NCBI GenBank assembly: GCA_002030045.1
Contig: LQBI01000030.1
Coordinates: 144,159 to 208,158 of the forward strand
DNA from: Candidatus Aegiribacteria sp. MLS_C
Lineage (GTDB): Bacteria; Fermentibacterota; Fermentibacteria; Fermentibacterales; JCC-6
DNA length: 64,000 nt
Reading direction: 5' to 3'
The position numbers were made by a program, and so were the translations under genes. Below are positions 1 through 8,369 of the stretch, in pieces (position 1 is the stretch's first letter; each line of letters opens with the position of its first letter). The notes under the pieces were generated by a model. That model made no database searches, was not told the DNA's origin, and saw only the letters and a program-made list of their open reading frames with translations.

Positions 1-523
1 CCTGGGTCTACTACTTGAAGCACAGCGGGACAGTGTACGAGGTGATGCGAAGAAGGGTGGCCCCCTGGGGGACCTGCCATGAGGAGGAGCCTGTCCGTTC
101 CGGTGTGCACAACGCCACGCAGACCCACCCGCTCCTCCTGTCAGACGGCCGGGTGGCGCTGTTCCGGGGGGAGTGGTGGGACGGCTACGACCAGTCCGAC
201 GTCATGATGGAGATACTGGACTTCAGCGGCACTGCCCATGGTCCTCCAGATACCTCCGGCCTTCGGCTGGAGGTGGGTCCGAATCCCTTCGACGGCGTAC
301 TGGCGGTAACCGTTCACGCTTTCCCCTCATTCTGTCCGAGGCTGGAGGTGTTCGACCTCTCGGGAAGGCTCGTCGATATCCTTGCCTATGGGAAACTATG
401 GCAGGCAGCCTCCGCACTTCATGGACCCCCTCATCGGAGGTTCCGTCCGGGATCTACATGGTAAGGGCATCCTGCAACTGTTCCTGCGGCTCCGGCAGGT
501 GCCTGTACATTGGAAGGCCCTGA
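1..523 (+). pseudogene. 3' end of a secreted protein with a C-terminal sorting domain, frameshifted
   Basis: This is the end of a gene that starts before the window. The reading frame beginning at base 3 runs open from the window edge and contains the hallmark of FlgD-like/type-A C-terminal domains: VGPNPFDG followed by LEVFDLSGRLV. It then loses the expected ending and stops at 464. The expected ending, EVPSGIYMVRA and a short tail, lies in the frame one base back and stops at 523. A single indel somewhere around 370-410 would join the two. The family is used by FCB-group bacteria to export and anchor proteins, so the upstream part was probably secreted. The break could be a real mutation or an assembly error; with no upstream sequence the catalytic or binding part cannot be named. 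Bases 524-678 hold nothing I recognise. Confidence 0.6.
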
Positions 524-678
524 ATCGGCCGGGGCGTAGCCCGACGGTACCTCAGGAATAATTGACCGTGGAAGCAGCCCGGTGGTATCGTCCGACGTAG
601 TCATCCGGCATTTGTGACGGGGGACGAGTAAGCTTCAGGCAGGCTGACGCTGTTCCATGAAATAAAGGGAGGATCGCA

Positions 679-1320
679 GTGACCGGTACAATGGACCTCA
701 GAGACGGACTATGCGGGGATGACCTCTTCATGGACCTCGGAAGATGCTCCACCGGATCGCTGGAGGACGAATCCACTGTCCGGGAGATATGGGATAGGTA
801 CGGCAGGGAGTGCGCCGTCATGGTCCTGGATTCCAGCGGGTTCACCCGGGGGACCAGGAACAGTGGCATTATCCGCCACCTTTCCTGCATACTGGGCATG
901 AGGAGGCTGGTCCAGCCTCTTCTTGAGGCCTGCAGCGGATGCACGGGTTATCGTTTCTGCACCGACAACGTTTTCGCCGAGTTCGAGTCCGTGGAGGAAG
1001 CTCTGGGAACAGCATTGAAGGTAATGGAGGCAGTGGAGGCCGAGACCATAGGCGCAGGTGAAGGATGCACGCTCGGAGTCTGCATCGGCATCGGCTTCGG
1101 ACGGGTGCTCATATCAGGATCGGAAGGAGCCTTCGGGGACCAGATGAACCTGGCGTCGAAGCTGGGGGAGGATCTCGCCGGAAGGGGAGACGTACTGCTG
1201 ACACGGGAAGCCTACCTCGCCCTTCCCGAAGAGCAAAGGGAAGGGGCCGTGCTCATGGAGGCCAGTGTCTCCGGAGTTGTGTTCCAGTACTACAGGATGC
1301 TCGGGATCCGCTCTGTTTGA
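679..1320 (+). CDS. Class III nucleotidyl cyclase-like domain protein
   Basis: A 213-residue soluble protein that matches the class III adenylate/guanylate cyclase catalytic domain over residues 45-205. Visible landmarks are AVMVLDSSGFT, with a metal-binding-type Asp at 51, TDNVFAEF with Asp 96, the IGIGFGRVL strand-turn, and GDQMNLASKL near 153-162. In active cyclases the last motif carries Asn and, four residues later, Arg, both contacting the ribose and phosphates; here Asn 157 is kept but the Arg position is Lys 161. The protein has no membrane segment or extra sensor domain. I chose the GTG at 679 because GGGAGG lies six bases upstream; an ATG at 691 is possible. Activity and nucleotide specificity are uncertain. 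A protein with two cyclic-nucleotide-binding domains lies 6 kb downstream, which may be coincidence. Confidence 0.65.
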   Translation: MTGTMDLRDGLCGDDLFMDLGRCSTGSLEDESTVREIWDRYGRECAVMVLDSSGFTRGTRNSGIIRHLSCILGMRRLVQPLLEACSGCTGYRFCTDNVFAEFESVEEALGTALKVMEAVEAETIGAGEGCTLGVCIGIGFGRVLISGSEGAFGDQMNLASKLGEDLAGRGDVLLTREAYLALPEEQREGAVLMEASVSGVVFQYYRMLGIRSV

Positions 1321-1419
1321 GTGCGTAGGTCGGAAAGGTATATTGTCGGTCATTCAAGACCGCACCGGTGAGATCATCACCGCCGGATATGAGGAACGGC
1401 TTTTCTGAAGGGAAACGAT

Positions 1420-1998
1420 ATGTTTCTGCTGGTAGCAATGCTGATGCTGGCTTCCCCTGCAGACGTCGTCATAAGCGAGATCATGTACAACCCTGACGGC
1501 ACTTCCATGGGGCCGGACGAGCTGATGGAGTGGGTGGAACTCCACTACGGAGGAGAGGAGACACTGAACCTTCGCGGAATGTCCATTTCCGACGGTACCA
1601 ACAGGCTGGTCCTGGAGGACTATCTGATTCAGCCGGGTGATTACGTGGTCGTCGCGGCAAGTGCCGGAGCGTTCATCGACCTATACGGGTCCACGGTACC
1701 GATGGTGGAGTGGACGGGTGAATGGACGAAGCTCAGGAACAGCGGCGATACAGTCTCCCTCTACGGACCCGAAGGATCCCTGGTGGAGACCGTGACTTTC
1801 CTCGACAGCTGGGGATCTGGCGGCGATTCCGGCAGTCCCGCCGACGGCGATGGGTCCACCCTGGAGAGGATCGATCTGGAGGGAGGGACGGAGGAGTCCA
1901 ACTGGGCTTCATCCGAGGACTGGGACTACCGTATCGTTTCCTCGGGCAATCCTCTCTGCTGGGGCACCCCCGGCGAGAGGAACAGCCGCAGGCGCTGA
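1420..1998 (+). CDS. Secreted lamin-tail (LTD) domain protein
   Basis: A 192-residue protein that starts with a short hydrophobic signal (MFLLVAMLMLASPA) and is then almost entirely one lamin-tail domain. Typical LTD features are VVISEIMYNPDG at the domain start, EWVELHY, a glycine-rich strand with ISDGTNRLVL, PGDYVVVA, and LRNSGDTVSLYG followed by a Trp-containing final strand. LTD domains in bacteria are immunoglobulin-like modules of exported proteins, often next to nucleases or cell-surface proteins; no enzyme domain is present here. The basic tail NSRRR ends the protein and there is no sorting domain. A Shine-Dalgarno AGGGA precedes the ATG. The next gene begins 7 bases after the stop, so the two are probably cotranscribed. 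The ligand is unknown. Confidence 0.7.
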   Translation: MFLLVAMLMLASPADVVISEIMYNPDGTSMGPDELMEWVELHYGGEETLNLRGMSISDGTNRLVLEDYLIQPGDYVVVAASAGAFIDLYGSTVPMVEWTGEWTKLRNSGDTVSLYGPEGSLVETVTFLDSWGSGGDSGSPADGDGSTLERIDLEGGTEESNWASSEDWDYRIVSSGNPLCWGTPGERNSRRR

Positions 1999-2004
1999 TG
2001 TCCA

Positions 2005-2322
2005 GTGAAGAATGACGAGCTTCTTGGGACCCTGAGGAGAGAGGGCACCCTCAGACTTGGTCTGAAGGAAGGGTTAGCCTGTTTTCAGGGTCTTGAGCCG
2101 GTGATTACGGAACAGGGCATGAACGGCCCGCTGCAGGTCTACGCTATGGATGACCTGTGGATCACCCTGGAGCCTGTCCCCGGCGGGGACCGCGTCCTCA
2201 GAGCCTACGCCAGCCGTTCCGAGGCCGAGGATTTCGTAAGTAGGAGGATGGACCAGTTCGACAGACTGTGGGACGGATGCGGCTGCAGGATAGACTACGA
2301 CCGCCGCGATCCGGGATGGTGA
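2005..2322 (+). CDS. Hypothetical protein, 105 residues
   Basis: A small soluble, slightly acidic protein that I do not recognise. It has no signal peptide, membrane segment or obvious metal motif apart from a CGCR near the C-terminus. It starts with GTG 7 bases after the upstream stop and ends 41 bases before the zinc-ribbon gene, so it sits inside a probable four-gene run on the plus strand. Codon use resembles the neighbours, which supports it being real. No function is proposed. Confidence 0.55.
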   Translation: MKNDELLGTLRREGTLRLGLKEGLACFQGLEPVITEQGMNGPLQVYAMDDLWITLEPVPGGDRVLRAYASRSEAEDFVSRRMDQFDRLWDGCGCRIDYDRRDPGW

Positions 2323-2363
2323 GCCGGAGGGAACCCAACCGGCGATAGGATGAGGAGGGGACC

Positions 2364-3896
2364 ATGCCCAGATTCGCCTGTCTCGAGGTGAGGACTGCCT
2401 GCAGCAGCTGCGGAAGTTCTATACCCGTCAACGGCCCGTTCCGTTCGGTAACCTGCCCCTCCTGCTTCCGGAAGATGCCGGTAGCTGTGGACATCCTGGG
2501 TGGTTTCCTCAACGACTTCGAGGAGGAGTACGAGGGGACCGAAAAGGGACAGGGCACAGGGGGTACCGTCATGAGCGGCAGCGGCACCTACAAGTACGGA
2601 TGCTGGAAGCTGCCCCCGAAATGCCCTGAGTGCGGGAAGCCCCTGGTACTGCCCGAAGATACCGCGACAGGAACGGCCATCTGCCCTGATTGCGGAGAGA
2701 AGCTCCATTTCTTCCCCGCCCCGGAATGGCTTGTCAGGGAGGTCCCCTCCGCCGTCTCCTGCCTGACTCCGGAGCAGCCTCCCGGTCCCGAGGGGGAACA
2801 GGCGCTTGAGATGGACGAGAGTTCCTCCAGACCCATCGTGATGTCATGTCCCCAGTGCGGGGGAGCGCTCACGGTCTCGAATTCAAGCGAGAGAATAATG
2901 AAATGCGGTTACTGCTCAACCGAGGTCTACGTGCCTGACGAGGTCTGGACCCGTCTCCACCCTGTCCGTACCGCCAGGGAATGGTTCGTGGTCCTGGACG
3001 GAATGAACATACACCAGATAAGGTCCGAGAGGCGCAGGATGGACCAGAGGGAAGAGGAGGAGTTCCTGAAGGGCTGGAAACTGAGGAACACCCCTGAGAA
3101 GGTCCGCCGTTCCTTCAGGATGTTCGTTCCGGTGGTCCTGGTCCTGCTGGCTGTAGCGACGGCGATAACCCTGATAGGTATGCTGGAATCATCCAAAGGC
3201 GGCGGCGTCTCCGGATCCTGGTCCAGGTACGGTCCCTACCTGGTTGTCACTGTCACGATACTCTTACCCGTCTGGATCGTCATCAGATCGGTCTTCTCGG
3301 CAAAAATTGGCAGGGGCCGCGAGTCCAAGAAGGCTCTGGCGGACCTGGCGGCGAAGCACGGGTGGCAGCACCAGGCCGCGGAGTACCGGAGCGCCCAGGG
3401 TTACATAGACGCGAAGTACCGTGGCAGGGACATTGAGATACACCCGGATGACGACTACGCCATCGAAGTGGAACTTAAAGATTCGGCCTTCTATCTGAAG
3501 ACCGAACCTCCCGGATGGCCGGGGGATGATCTCCAGAGGTTCAGTTCCGGAGACAGCCGGTTCGACGAGCTGTTCCCCATAAGGTACGCCCGACCTGAAC
3601 TCGCGGAGAGGATCGGGAGTTCCCGGGAGGATGCCGGCAGGGTACTTGCCCCGATCTTCCGGTTCCTGGAAAAATGGGGCGGCAGACTGGGCCGGATGAA
3701 GGTGGACTGGTCCTCGGCGGAGGTGCACCTGTCTCCCGGGCACGCTGATCCCATGGACGCCGGAGTAAGATACCTGTTACCGGAGGATCTTGAACCACTT
3801 CTGGAGGACATGATGGTACTGGCGGGGGGGCTGGACGCTGCATCAGCCGGAAGGACCCCGGAGCTTCCGGGTGCCGTACCGGGACCTGACGGCTAG
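2364..3896 (+). CDS. Zinc-ribbon membrane protein with two transmembrane segments
   Basis: A 510-residue protein of unknown function with a clear layout. The N-terminal 190 residues contain three zinc-ribbon units, each made of two CxxC knuckles: Cys 13/16 with 31/34, Cys 87/90 with 107/110, and Cys 162/165 with 181/184. After a charged stretch come two hydrophobic segments, about 254-274 and 292-312, separated by a short loop. The C-terminal 190 residues are soluble, rich in Trp/Asp/Glu, and not recognised. The cytoplasmic side is the likely place for the ribbons. A strong GAGGAGGGG ribosome site precedes the ATG. It is the last gene of the plus-strand run that begins with the cyclase-like gene. 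Possible roles are nucleic-acid or protein binding at the membrane; this is inference only. Confidence 0.6.
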   Translation: MPRFACLEVRTACSSCGSSIPVNGPFRSVTCPSCFRKMPVAVDILGGFLNDFEEEYEGTEKGQGTGGTVMSGSGTYKYGCWKLPPKCPECGKPLVLPEDTATGTAICPDCGEKLHFFPAPEWLVREVPSAVSCLTPEQPPGPEGEQALEMDESSSRPIVMSCPQCGGALTVSNSSERIMKCGYCSTEVYVPDEVWTRLHPVRTAREWFVVLDGMNIHQIRSERRRMDQREEEEFLKGWKLRNTPEKVRRSFRMFVPVVLVLLAVATAITLIGMLESSKGGGVSGSWSRYGPYLVVTVTILLPVWIVIRSVFSAKIGRGRESKKALADLAAKHGWQHQAAEYRSAQGYIDAKYRGRDIEIHPDDDYAIEVELKDSAFYLKTEPPGWPGDDLQRFSSGDSRFDELFPIRYARPELAERIGSSREDAGRVLAPIFRFLEKWGGRLGRMKVDWSSAEVHLSPGHADPMDAGVRYLLPEDLEPLLEDMMVLAGGLDAASAGRTPELPGAVPGPDG

Positions 3897-3985
3897 CTTC
3901 CCGTCAGGAGAACCAGTAACGGGGAATCTGCCTCACCATTACCGTCATCGACCGCTGACGGCTCGCTTCCCGTCCGTCGCCCGGT

Positions 3986-4654
3986 CTACCTGAAGACGGT
4001 CTTTATGCCTGCCCATGTGTCCGGGCTTAGCGAGAGGCTGCTCGTCGTGAGCCTCTGGTGGTATATGGCCTGGTCGTTGCTGGTGCTCTCGAAGCTCGAT
4101 GGCAGCGGGTCGTAACCTAAGGCGTAGCCGTGGGTATGGTAGCCGAAGGAGACCGCCTGTGAGTCTCCGGTATCGTAGTAGTAGGTCAGTGTGCCGTCCC
4201 AGGAGACCGCTATGATGTAGTGATACCCCGATTCCAGGTCTATCGACACCGGGCCGCTGGAGTACCAGCCGGGACCGGTCCCGACAACGGATTCCGATGC
4301 CCTGTACACTTCGGTATAGGTCCCGAACTCCTGTGGACATTCGAAGACGTAAGTGGTGATCGTCTGCGTGGTGGTGAAACTCAGCCAGAACTCCATCTCC
4401 TCCAGAGTGACTGCCATGTCCACCTGGTAGGAGTTTCCCTTGGCCCTGCCGGTGGCGGAGCTGGAGTTGGAAGTGTCACCGACTATGTCCACTGCCATTG
4501 CATCCCTTACGGGAGCATCTTCCTGACCTGTCGATGGTTCCGTCCATGCCCGCCTGCCGTCTACCATGCAGTTTTCTTCCTCCGGACCTGAACTCGAGGC
4601 GAAAGCGTTAAAGGAAAGAAGCAGCGCCAGCAATCCGATGGATGTCGTTCCCAT
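3986..4654 (-). CDS. Small secreted protein with C-terminal TWAGIKTVF motif
   Basis: A 222-residue exported protein. An N-terminal signal peptide (LLALLLSFNAFAS) is followed by a beta-rich region with many Ser, Thr, Tyr and Gly residues, of the kind seen in extracellular jelly-roll modules: MEFWLSFTTTQT, then a strand series ending in GYHYIIAVSWDGTLTYYY. The last residues are SPDTWAGIKTVFR. The same ending, ETWANIKTMF, closes two other secreted proteins at 59.6 and 62.7 kb in otherwise different sequences, so it may be a short sorting or anchoring signal. A convincing promoter lies upstream on the minus strand (4709-4738). The gene converges with the zinc-ribbon gene. No catalytic residues were found. 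Confidence 0.65.
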   Translation of the reverse strand: MGTTSIGLLALLLSFNAFASSSGPEEENCMVDGRRAWTEPSTGQEDAPVRDAMAVDIVGDTSNSSSATGRAKGNSYQVDMAVTLEEMEFWLSFTTTQTITTYVFECPQEFGTYTEVYRASESVVGTGPGWYSSGPVSIDLESGYHYIIAVSWDGTLTYYYDTGDSQAVSFGYHTHGYALGYDPLPSSFESTSNDQAIYHQRLTTSSLSLSPDTWAGIKTVFR

Positions 4655-4708
4655 GTCAATACCTCCCTTGACGTTTCATCACATGCTGGAACAAGCCTTC
4701 CATATGGA

Positions 4709-4738
4709 ATTATACAATTGGTCAGCTCTCCGGGTCAA
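4709..4738 (-). promoter_or_regulatory. Promoter of the secreted-protein gene ending at 3986
   Basis: Read on the minus strand, TTGACC (4738-4733) and a perfect TATAAT (4714-4709) are separated by 18 bases, a good sigma-70-type match about 55 bases upstream of the start codon at 4654. Confidence 0.6.
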
Positions 4739-4831
4739 AGACCGGGGAGGTCAGTGCTTTCGTTGAACGGGAGGACAGTGGCCTTGCGCTATCTCATTAT
4801 GCATTCGGTCGTCGCAACCGTGAACCGCTTC

Positions 4832-5470
4832 TCATGCATTCTCAACCCGGTTTTTCATGGAGTGGGTCAGGACGTCCAGCTCGGTTGATACCTCTATGTA
4901 CCTGAGGGACACTCCCGGCGGGATCTCCAGGGGTTCGAGGTTGAAGCTCAGAATGGACCTGCATCCTGCCCTGATCAGGCTGTCGACGGCCTCCTGCCCT
5001 CTGCCGGGGCTGACAGCTACGATGGCTATGGTGTCGTTCAGGTCGCTGCATGCGGAGGCTATCTCCCGGGCCGGCATTACCGTAATGCCTGATATTCCGA
5101 CCCCCTCCATGGCCGGATCGGAATCGAAGGCGGCGGTATACCTGTAACCCCCGGTACCGTCCAGTCCCGATGCAAGCAGTGCCCTGCCTATGTTGCCCAC
5201 GCCTACGACAATGACGGGAGGCGGAGCGCAGGTCCCGAGTATCTCCTCTATGTTACGCAGAAGTACTTCGACATCGTAGCCGGAGCCCTGCTTGCCGAAA
5301 TCCCCGTAGGCCGCCAGGTCCTTTCTGACCGCAGCCGACGATATGCCGCACCTGTGTGAAAGGAATCCGGAAGTGATGACCGCGAGCCCGTCCCTCCTGG
5401 CCCTTCGAAGGCACATGGCGTAATGACTGAGCCTTCTGATAGTCTTCTCGGATACCTTGTGTGCGACCAT
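4832..5470 (-). CDS. rex: Redox-sensing transcriptional repressor Rex
   Basis: A 212-residue protein of the Rex family, which binds DNA when NADH is low and lets go as NADH rises, controlling fermentation and respiration genes. The N-terminal winged helix reads SEKTIRRLSHYAMCLRR, then LSHRCGISSAAVRKDLAAYG, which is the recognition-helix region typical of Rex (AAQVRKDLAYFG in others). A Rossmann fold follows with VVGVGNIGRALL, the NAD(H)-binding glycine motif. The open frame extends 37 codons further upstream, but the ATG at 5470 matches the family start and has AAGGG about seven bases before it. It is divergent from the FAD oxidoreductase gene, with 145 bases between them. I saw no clear TTGTGAA/TTCACAA operator in that gap. 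Confidence 0.9.
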   Translation of the reverse strand: MVAHKVSEKTIRRLSHYAMCLRRARRDGLAVITSGFLSHRCGISSAAVRKDLAAYGDFGKQGSGYDVEVLLRNIEEILGTCAPPPVIVVGVGNIGRALLASGLDGTGGYRYTAAFDSDPAMEGVGISGITVMPAREIASACSDLNDTIAIVAVSPGRGQEAVDSLIRAGCRSILSFNLEPLEIPPGVSLRYIEVSTELDVLTHSMKNRVENA

Positions 5471-5615
5471 CCTGCACCCTTCAGGTGTTTCCTGAGAAGG
5501 AATAGTGATAGTTCGAACTTTCACATTACTAACTGAGCAACTACAGCGGGTCAACCCCTGCGCTCTCCTCCTTATTGGCATATATTCACCATTGACTTCA
5601 GTGCGGCACTTCGTA

Positions 5616-7052
5616 ATGGAGCATCCTCATTCCTGCCCGGGAGAACAATTGAGCGGAATCGAAGTCAGACCATCCAGGGTTGCGGTACTGGGAGCGGGGC
5701 TCGCCGGTCTCAGGGGAGCGGACGTGCTGTCCGAAGCCGGAGTGCACGTAACGGTGATCGAGAAGGAAGAATCCCACGGCGGTCTCGCTGCAACTGTACA
5801 CCGCGGAGGATTTCGATTCGATCTGGGACCACACCGTTTCCATACCACTGACGATACCATCCTCGGTGCAGTTCGCGAACTGCTTCCTGAAGGTCTTATG
5901 GAACTGGAGCGGATCAGCAGGATCAGATTGCTGGACAAGTATTTCAGGTATCCACTCTCCTTCGTGGACGTGCTCGAGAAGATGCCGCTGCGCAGGTCGG
6001 CCGGGCTCACGATCAGCTACGCTCTGGAGAGGCTCCGCGGTCTTGCCGGAAGAGTTGAGCCCGATGATTTCAGAGGCTGGGTCCAGGGCAGGTTCGGCCG
6101 GCGGCTCTACGACCTCTACTTCGGTCCCTACACCGAGAAGCTCTGGGGTTGCCCCCCGGAGGAGCTTTCCGCTGACTGGGCCAGCCAGAGGATCACCGTA
6201 CCGAGGCTGACGGAGCTGGTCCGTGCCACTCTCTTTCCGGGAAGGAGTTCCGCCAGGACCCTGGTGAGCAGGTTCCATTATCCCCGGGGAGGCATCGGGC
6301 GGATCGCCGACGGTCTCGCATCCAGAGTGGTATCCAGGGGAGGCAGCTTCCTGTACTCCGCAAGTCCGAAGAGCATAATGCAGTTGAAGGGGGGCGGTTT
6401 CCGAATCCATCTTGATGACGGTGAACTTGAAGTTGACGCTGTACTCAGCTCAATCCCGGTGACGGAATACGCCGGACTTCTGGGTGGCCTTGTTCCGGAC
6501 CCGGCAAGGGAGTCCGCAGGGAATCTTCGTTTCAGGGCGATAGTATTCGTGGTCCTGAAGCTGAGGAAAGCCATGGATGCTTCGGACCACTGGATCTACA
6601 TTCCGGAAAGCAGGTACCTTTTCAACAGGATATCCTTCCCCGGCAACTTCGATCCCGGAGCGGAACCCGAGGGCTCGCAGCTGGTCTTCGAGTTCACCTG
6701 CGACCCCGACGACGGCCTGTGGACCGACGGGGAGAGCCTGGCTGAATCGGCCGCGAGGGGAGGTGCGGAGCTGGGACTGTTCGAAGCGAAGGACGTCATC
6801 GATTCAACGACCGTCAGGTACGAGCATGCTTATCCCGTCTACTCCCTCGGCTACTCCTCGAAACTCGTTCCCCTACTTGATGCCCTTGACCGCATCCCCG
6901 GATCGATCACCTGCGGCAGGCAGGGCCTTTTCAGGTACAACAATATGGACCATTCACTGGAGATGGGCGAATGCGCTGCACTGGAAATACTGGGTGAGGA
7001 AAGCTCCTTAAGACGGTTCCCGTGGACCAGTGATACCTGGGCCGACGGCTGA
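5616..7052 (+). CDS. FAD-dependent protoporphyrinogen oxidase/amine oxidase-like protein
   Basis: About 478 residues. The N-terminal dinucleotide motif VAVLGAGLAGL followed by VTVIEKEESHGG binds FAD, and the GFRFDLGPHRFH segment is typical of the amine-oxidase/protoporphyrinogen oxidase/UDP-galactopyranose mutase superfamily that acts on lipid or sugar precursors. KYFRYPLSF and GPYTEKLWG are shared with family members annotated as protoporphyrinogen-oxidase-like or LPS-biosynthesis oxidoreductases. The C-terminal half includes the second FAD contact region (SYSSK...YNNMDHSLEMG). The open frame extends to 5505, but the ATG at 5616 or the TTG at 5649, which has GGGAGAA in front, are better starts. 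The substrate cannot be told from sequence; no heme or O-antigen genes are adjacent. The stop codon lies inside a hairpin. Confidence 0.75.
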   Translation: MEHPHSCPGEQLSGIEVRPSRVAVLGAGLAGLRGADVLSEAGVHVTVIEKEESHGGLAATVHRGGFRFDLGPHRFHTTDDTILGAVRELLPEGLMELERISRIRLLDKYFRYPLSFVDVLEKMPLRRSAGLTISYALERLRGLAGRVEPDDFRGWVQGRFGRRLYDLYFGPYTEKLWGCPPEELSADWASQRITVPRLTELVRATLFPGRSSARTLVSRFHYPRGGIGRIADGLASRVVSRGGSFLYSASPKSIMQLKGGGFRIHLDDGELEVDAVLSSIPVTEYAGLLGGLVPDPARESAGNLRFRAIVFVVLKLRKAMDASDHWIYIPESRYLFNRISFPGNFDPGAEPEGSQLVFEFTCDPDDGLWTDGESLAESAARGGAELGLFEAKDVIDSTTVRYEHAYPVYSLGYSSKLVPLLDALDRIPGSITCGRQGLFRYNNMDHSLEMGECAALEILGEESSLRRFPWTSDTWADG

Positions 7053-7069
7053 AGGCTTACGCCTTCAGC
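7048..7069 (+). terminator. Hairpin at the end of the FAD oxidoreductase gene
   Basis: A perfect 9-bp stem GCTGAAGGC/GCCTTCAGC with a TTAC loop; the stop codon TGA is inside the left arm. No strong T run follows, so termination strength is uncertain. Confidence 0.45.
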
Positions 7070-7307
7070 TTGGCAGATTGCTGCGCGATCTGCAGGCGTC
7101 AGATCTTTCACCTTCAGCCTGGAGTATCGTGCACGGTCAGCAGGCCGTCCGGGGGAACCCTGCGACTGCAACAGGCACGGGACCCGCGATCCAACGGAGA
7201 ACGGATGCGCAGTTTGACAAGGACCGCTTTTCCTAGGTATTGTCATACTTGGAAGTGCGGTTCCGTATGGCCGGGAACCGGAAGAACTCCAAGGCTGAGA
7301 GGTCTCC

Positions 7308-8279
7308 ATGAACAAGGAAAATCTATTCGATACCGAGGACATCCTCTCCGAGGGCGGAGTACGGGACCTTTTCGAGGAGGTAGAGGTCGGGGAAGGCGAG
7401 AAGATAGTGAAGCAGGGGGATGCGGGAACCGACCTGTTCATAGTCGATTCGGGCCAGTGCGTGGTCATCGATGACAAAGGGGCCGGCAGGATCATCGATT
7501 CACTCGACCGGGGGGACGTGTTCGGAGAGATGGCGTTCCTGGGCGGGGAGCTCCGCTCGGCCACGGTAAGGTCCAATACACCCTGCAAGCTCCTGAAGCT
7601 CTCCCGCGAGCCCTTCGTCAGGTTCCTGAGGAAGCAGGCGGTACCGGGCACCAAGTTCCTGATCTTCCTGGAGAGGTTCATGGTGGAAAGGCTCAGGAAG
7701 GCTGATTCCCTGAGGGTTCTCATTTCAGGCGACCAGGACCTTAGCGGCAAGCGGGGTCTTCAGCAGCTCAGGGCAGACATAAGGGCCAGGAACACCAAGC
7801 CCCTGCTTTCAGCCGACGATCCCATACTCTCGGAGATCTGCCACTGGATATACGCCAGGAACGACCAGGTCCTGTTCAGGGAGGGTGAGAGGACCACCGA
7901 CCTTTTCATCATAAGGAAGGGCGAGGTGGTGGTGGTGGACGAAGGCGCCGGAGGGTTCCTGCTGGGTACCTTTGGTGCCAACGACGCGGTCGGCGAGAAG
8001 TGCTTCCTCGACGGCAAGCCCAGGTCCGACACGGCGAAGGTCAGGGGAAACGCGGAGATACTCATGTTCACAAGGGATACTCTCGTGGAACTCCTGGAGC
8101 GGGACAGCTCCATGGCCATAGGACTGAGCCTTGGGCTGGGAAGCCTGCTGGCCAGGCGGCTCAGTATGGCAAACAGGACGCTCAGACTGCTGACCTACGA
8201 GGAACTCAGGGAGAAGGCCGAGGTATCTAGACTCCTCAGTGAAATGCGTAAGTCTCTGCGTATCAAGACACTGCACTGA
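7308..8279 (+). CDS. Tandem cyclic-nucleotide-binding domain protein
   Basis: A 323-residue cytoplasmic protein made of two CAP-type effector domains and no DNA-binding helix. Domain 1 covers about residues 15-130, with the phosphate-binding cassette GEMAFLGGELRSATV; domain 2 covers about 175-285, with GEKCFLDGKPRSDTA. Both cassettes keep the Glu that contacts the ribose and the Arg that contacts the cyclic phosphate. The C-terminal tail is a charged helix. Such stand-alone tandem cNMP proteins resemble regulatory subunits of kinases, but no partner kinase is adjacent. GAGAGGT precedes the ATG. The 255 bases before it hold only the hairpin of the previous gene. A cAMP-type ligand is expected from family knowledge; the cyclase-like gene at 679 is a possible source. 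Confidence 0.8.
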   Translation: MNKENLFDTEDILSEGGVRDLFEEVEVGEGEKIVKQGDAGTDLFIVDSGQCVVIDDKGAGRIIDSLDRGDVFGEMAFLGGELRSATVRSNTPCKLLKLSREPFVRFLRKQAVPGTKFLIFLERFMVERLRKADSLRVLISGDQDLSGKRGLQQLRADIRARNTKPLLSADDPILSEICHWIYARNDQVLFREGERTTDLFIIRKGEVVVVDEGAGGFLLGTFGANDAVGEKCFLDGKPRSDTAKVRGNAEILMFTRDTLVELLERDSSMAIGLSLGLGSLLARRLSMANRTLRLLTYEELREKAEVSRLLSEMRKSLRIKTLH

Positions 8280-8303
8280 TCTTGAACTCCGGTTCCAAGG
8301 GAC

Positions 8304-8331
8304 TTGTCTTCCCTTCGCCAGGGTGTATATT
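8304..8331 (+). promoter_or_regulatory. Promoter of the trpR-like/trpB operon
   Basis: TTGTCT (8304-8309) and TATATT (8326-8331) with a 16-base spacer lie 39 bases before the TTG start of the TrpR-like gene. The expected transcription start falls within the palindrome at 8335-8352. Confidence 0.55.
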
Positions 8332-8334
8332 CCC

Positions 8335-8352
8335 GTTTCTATAAATAGAAAC
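8335..8352. promoter_or_regulatory. Palindromic operator upstream of the TrpR-like gene
   Basis: GTTTCTATAAATAGAAAC: two perfect 8-bp arms around a central AA. It begins four bases after the promoter -10 element and ends just before the ribosome site, the right place for autoregulation by the TrpR-like protein encoded next. The sequence differs from the Escherichia coli trp operator (CTAGT-type). Confidence 0.6.
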
Positions 8353-8369
8353 AGTGGAGGTGGATCCTC

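Noticed and set aside
5471-5615. Rex operator between rex and the FAD oxidoreductase
   Set aside because: Only a half-site-like TTTCACA and a short GTTCGAAC palindrome are present; no two-arm TTGTGAA/TTCACAA site was found.
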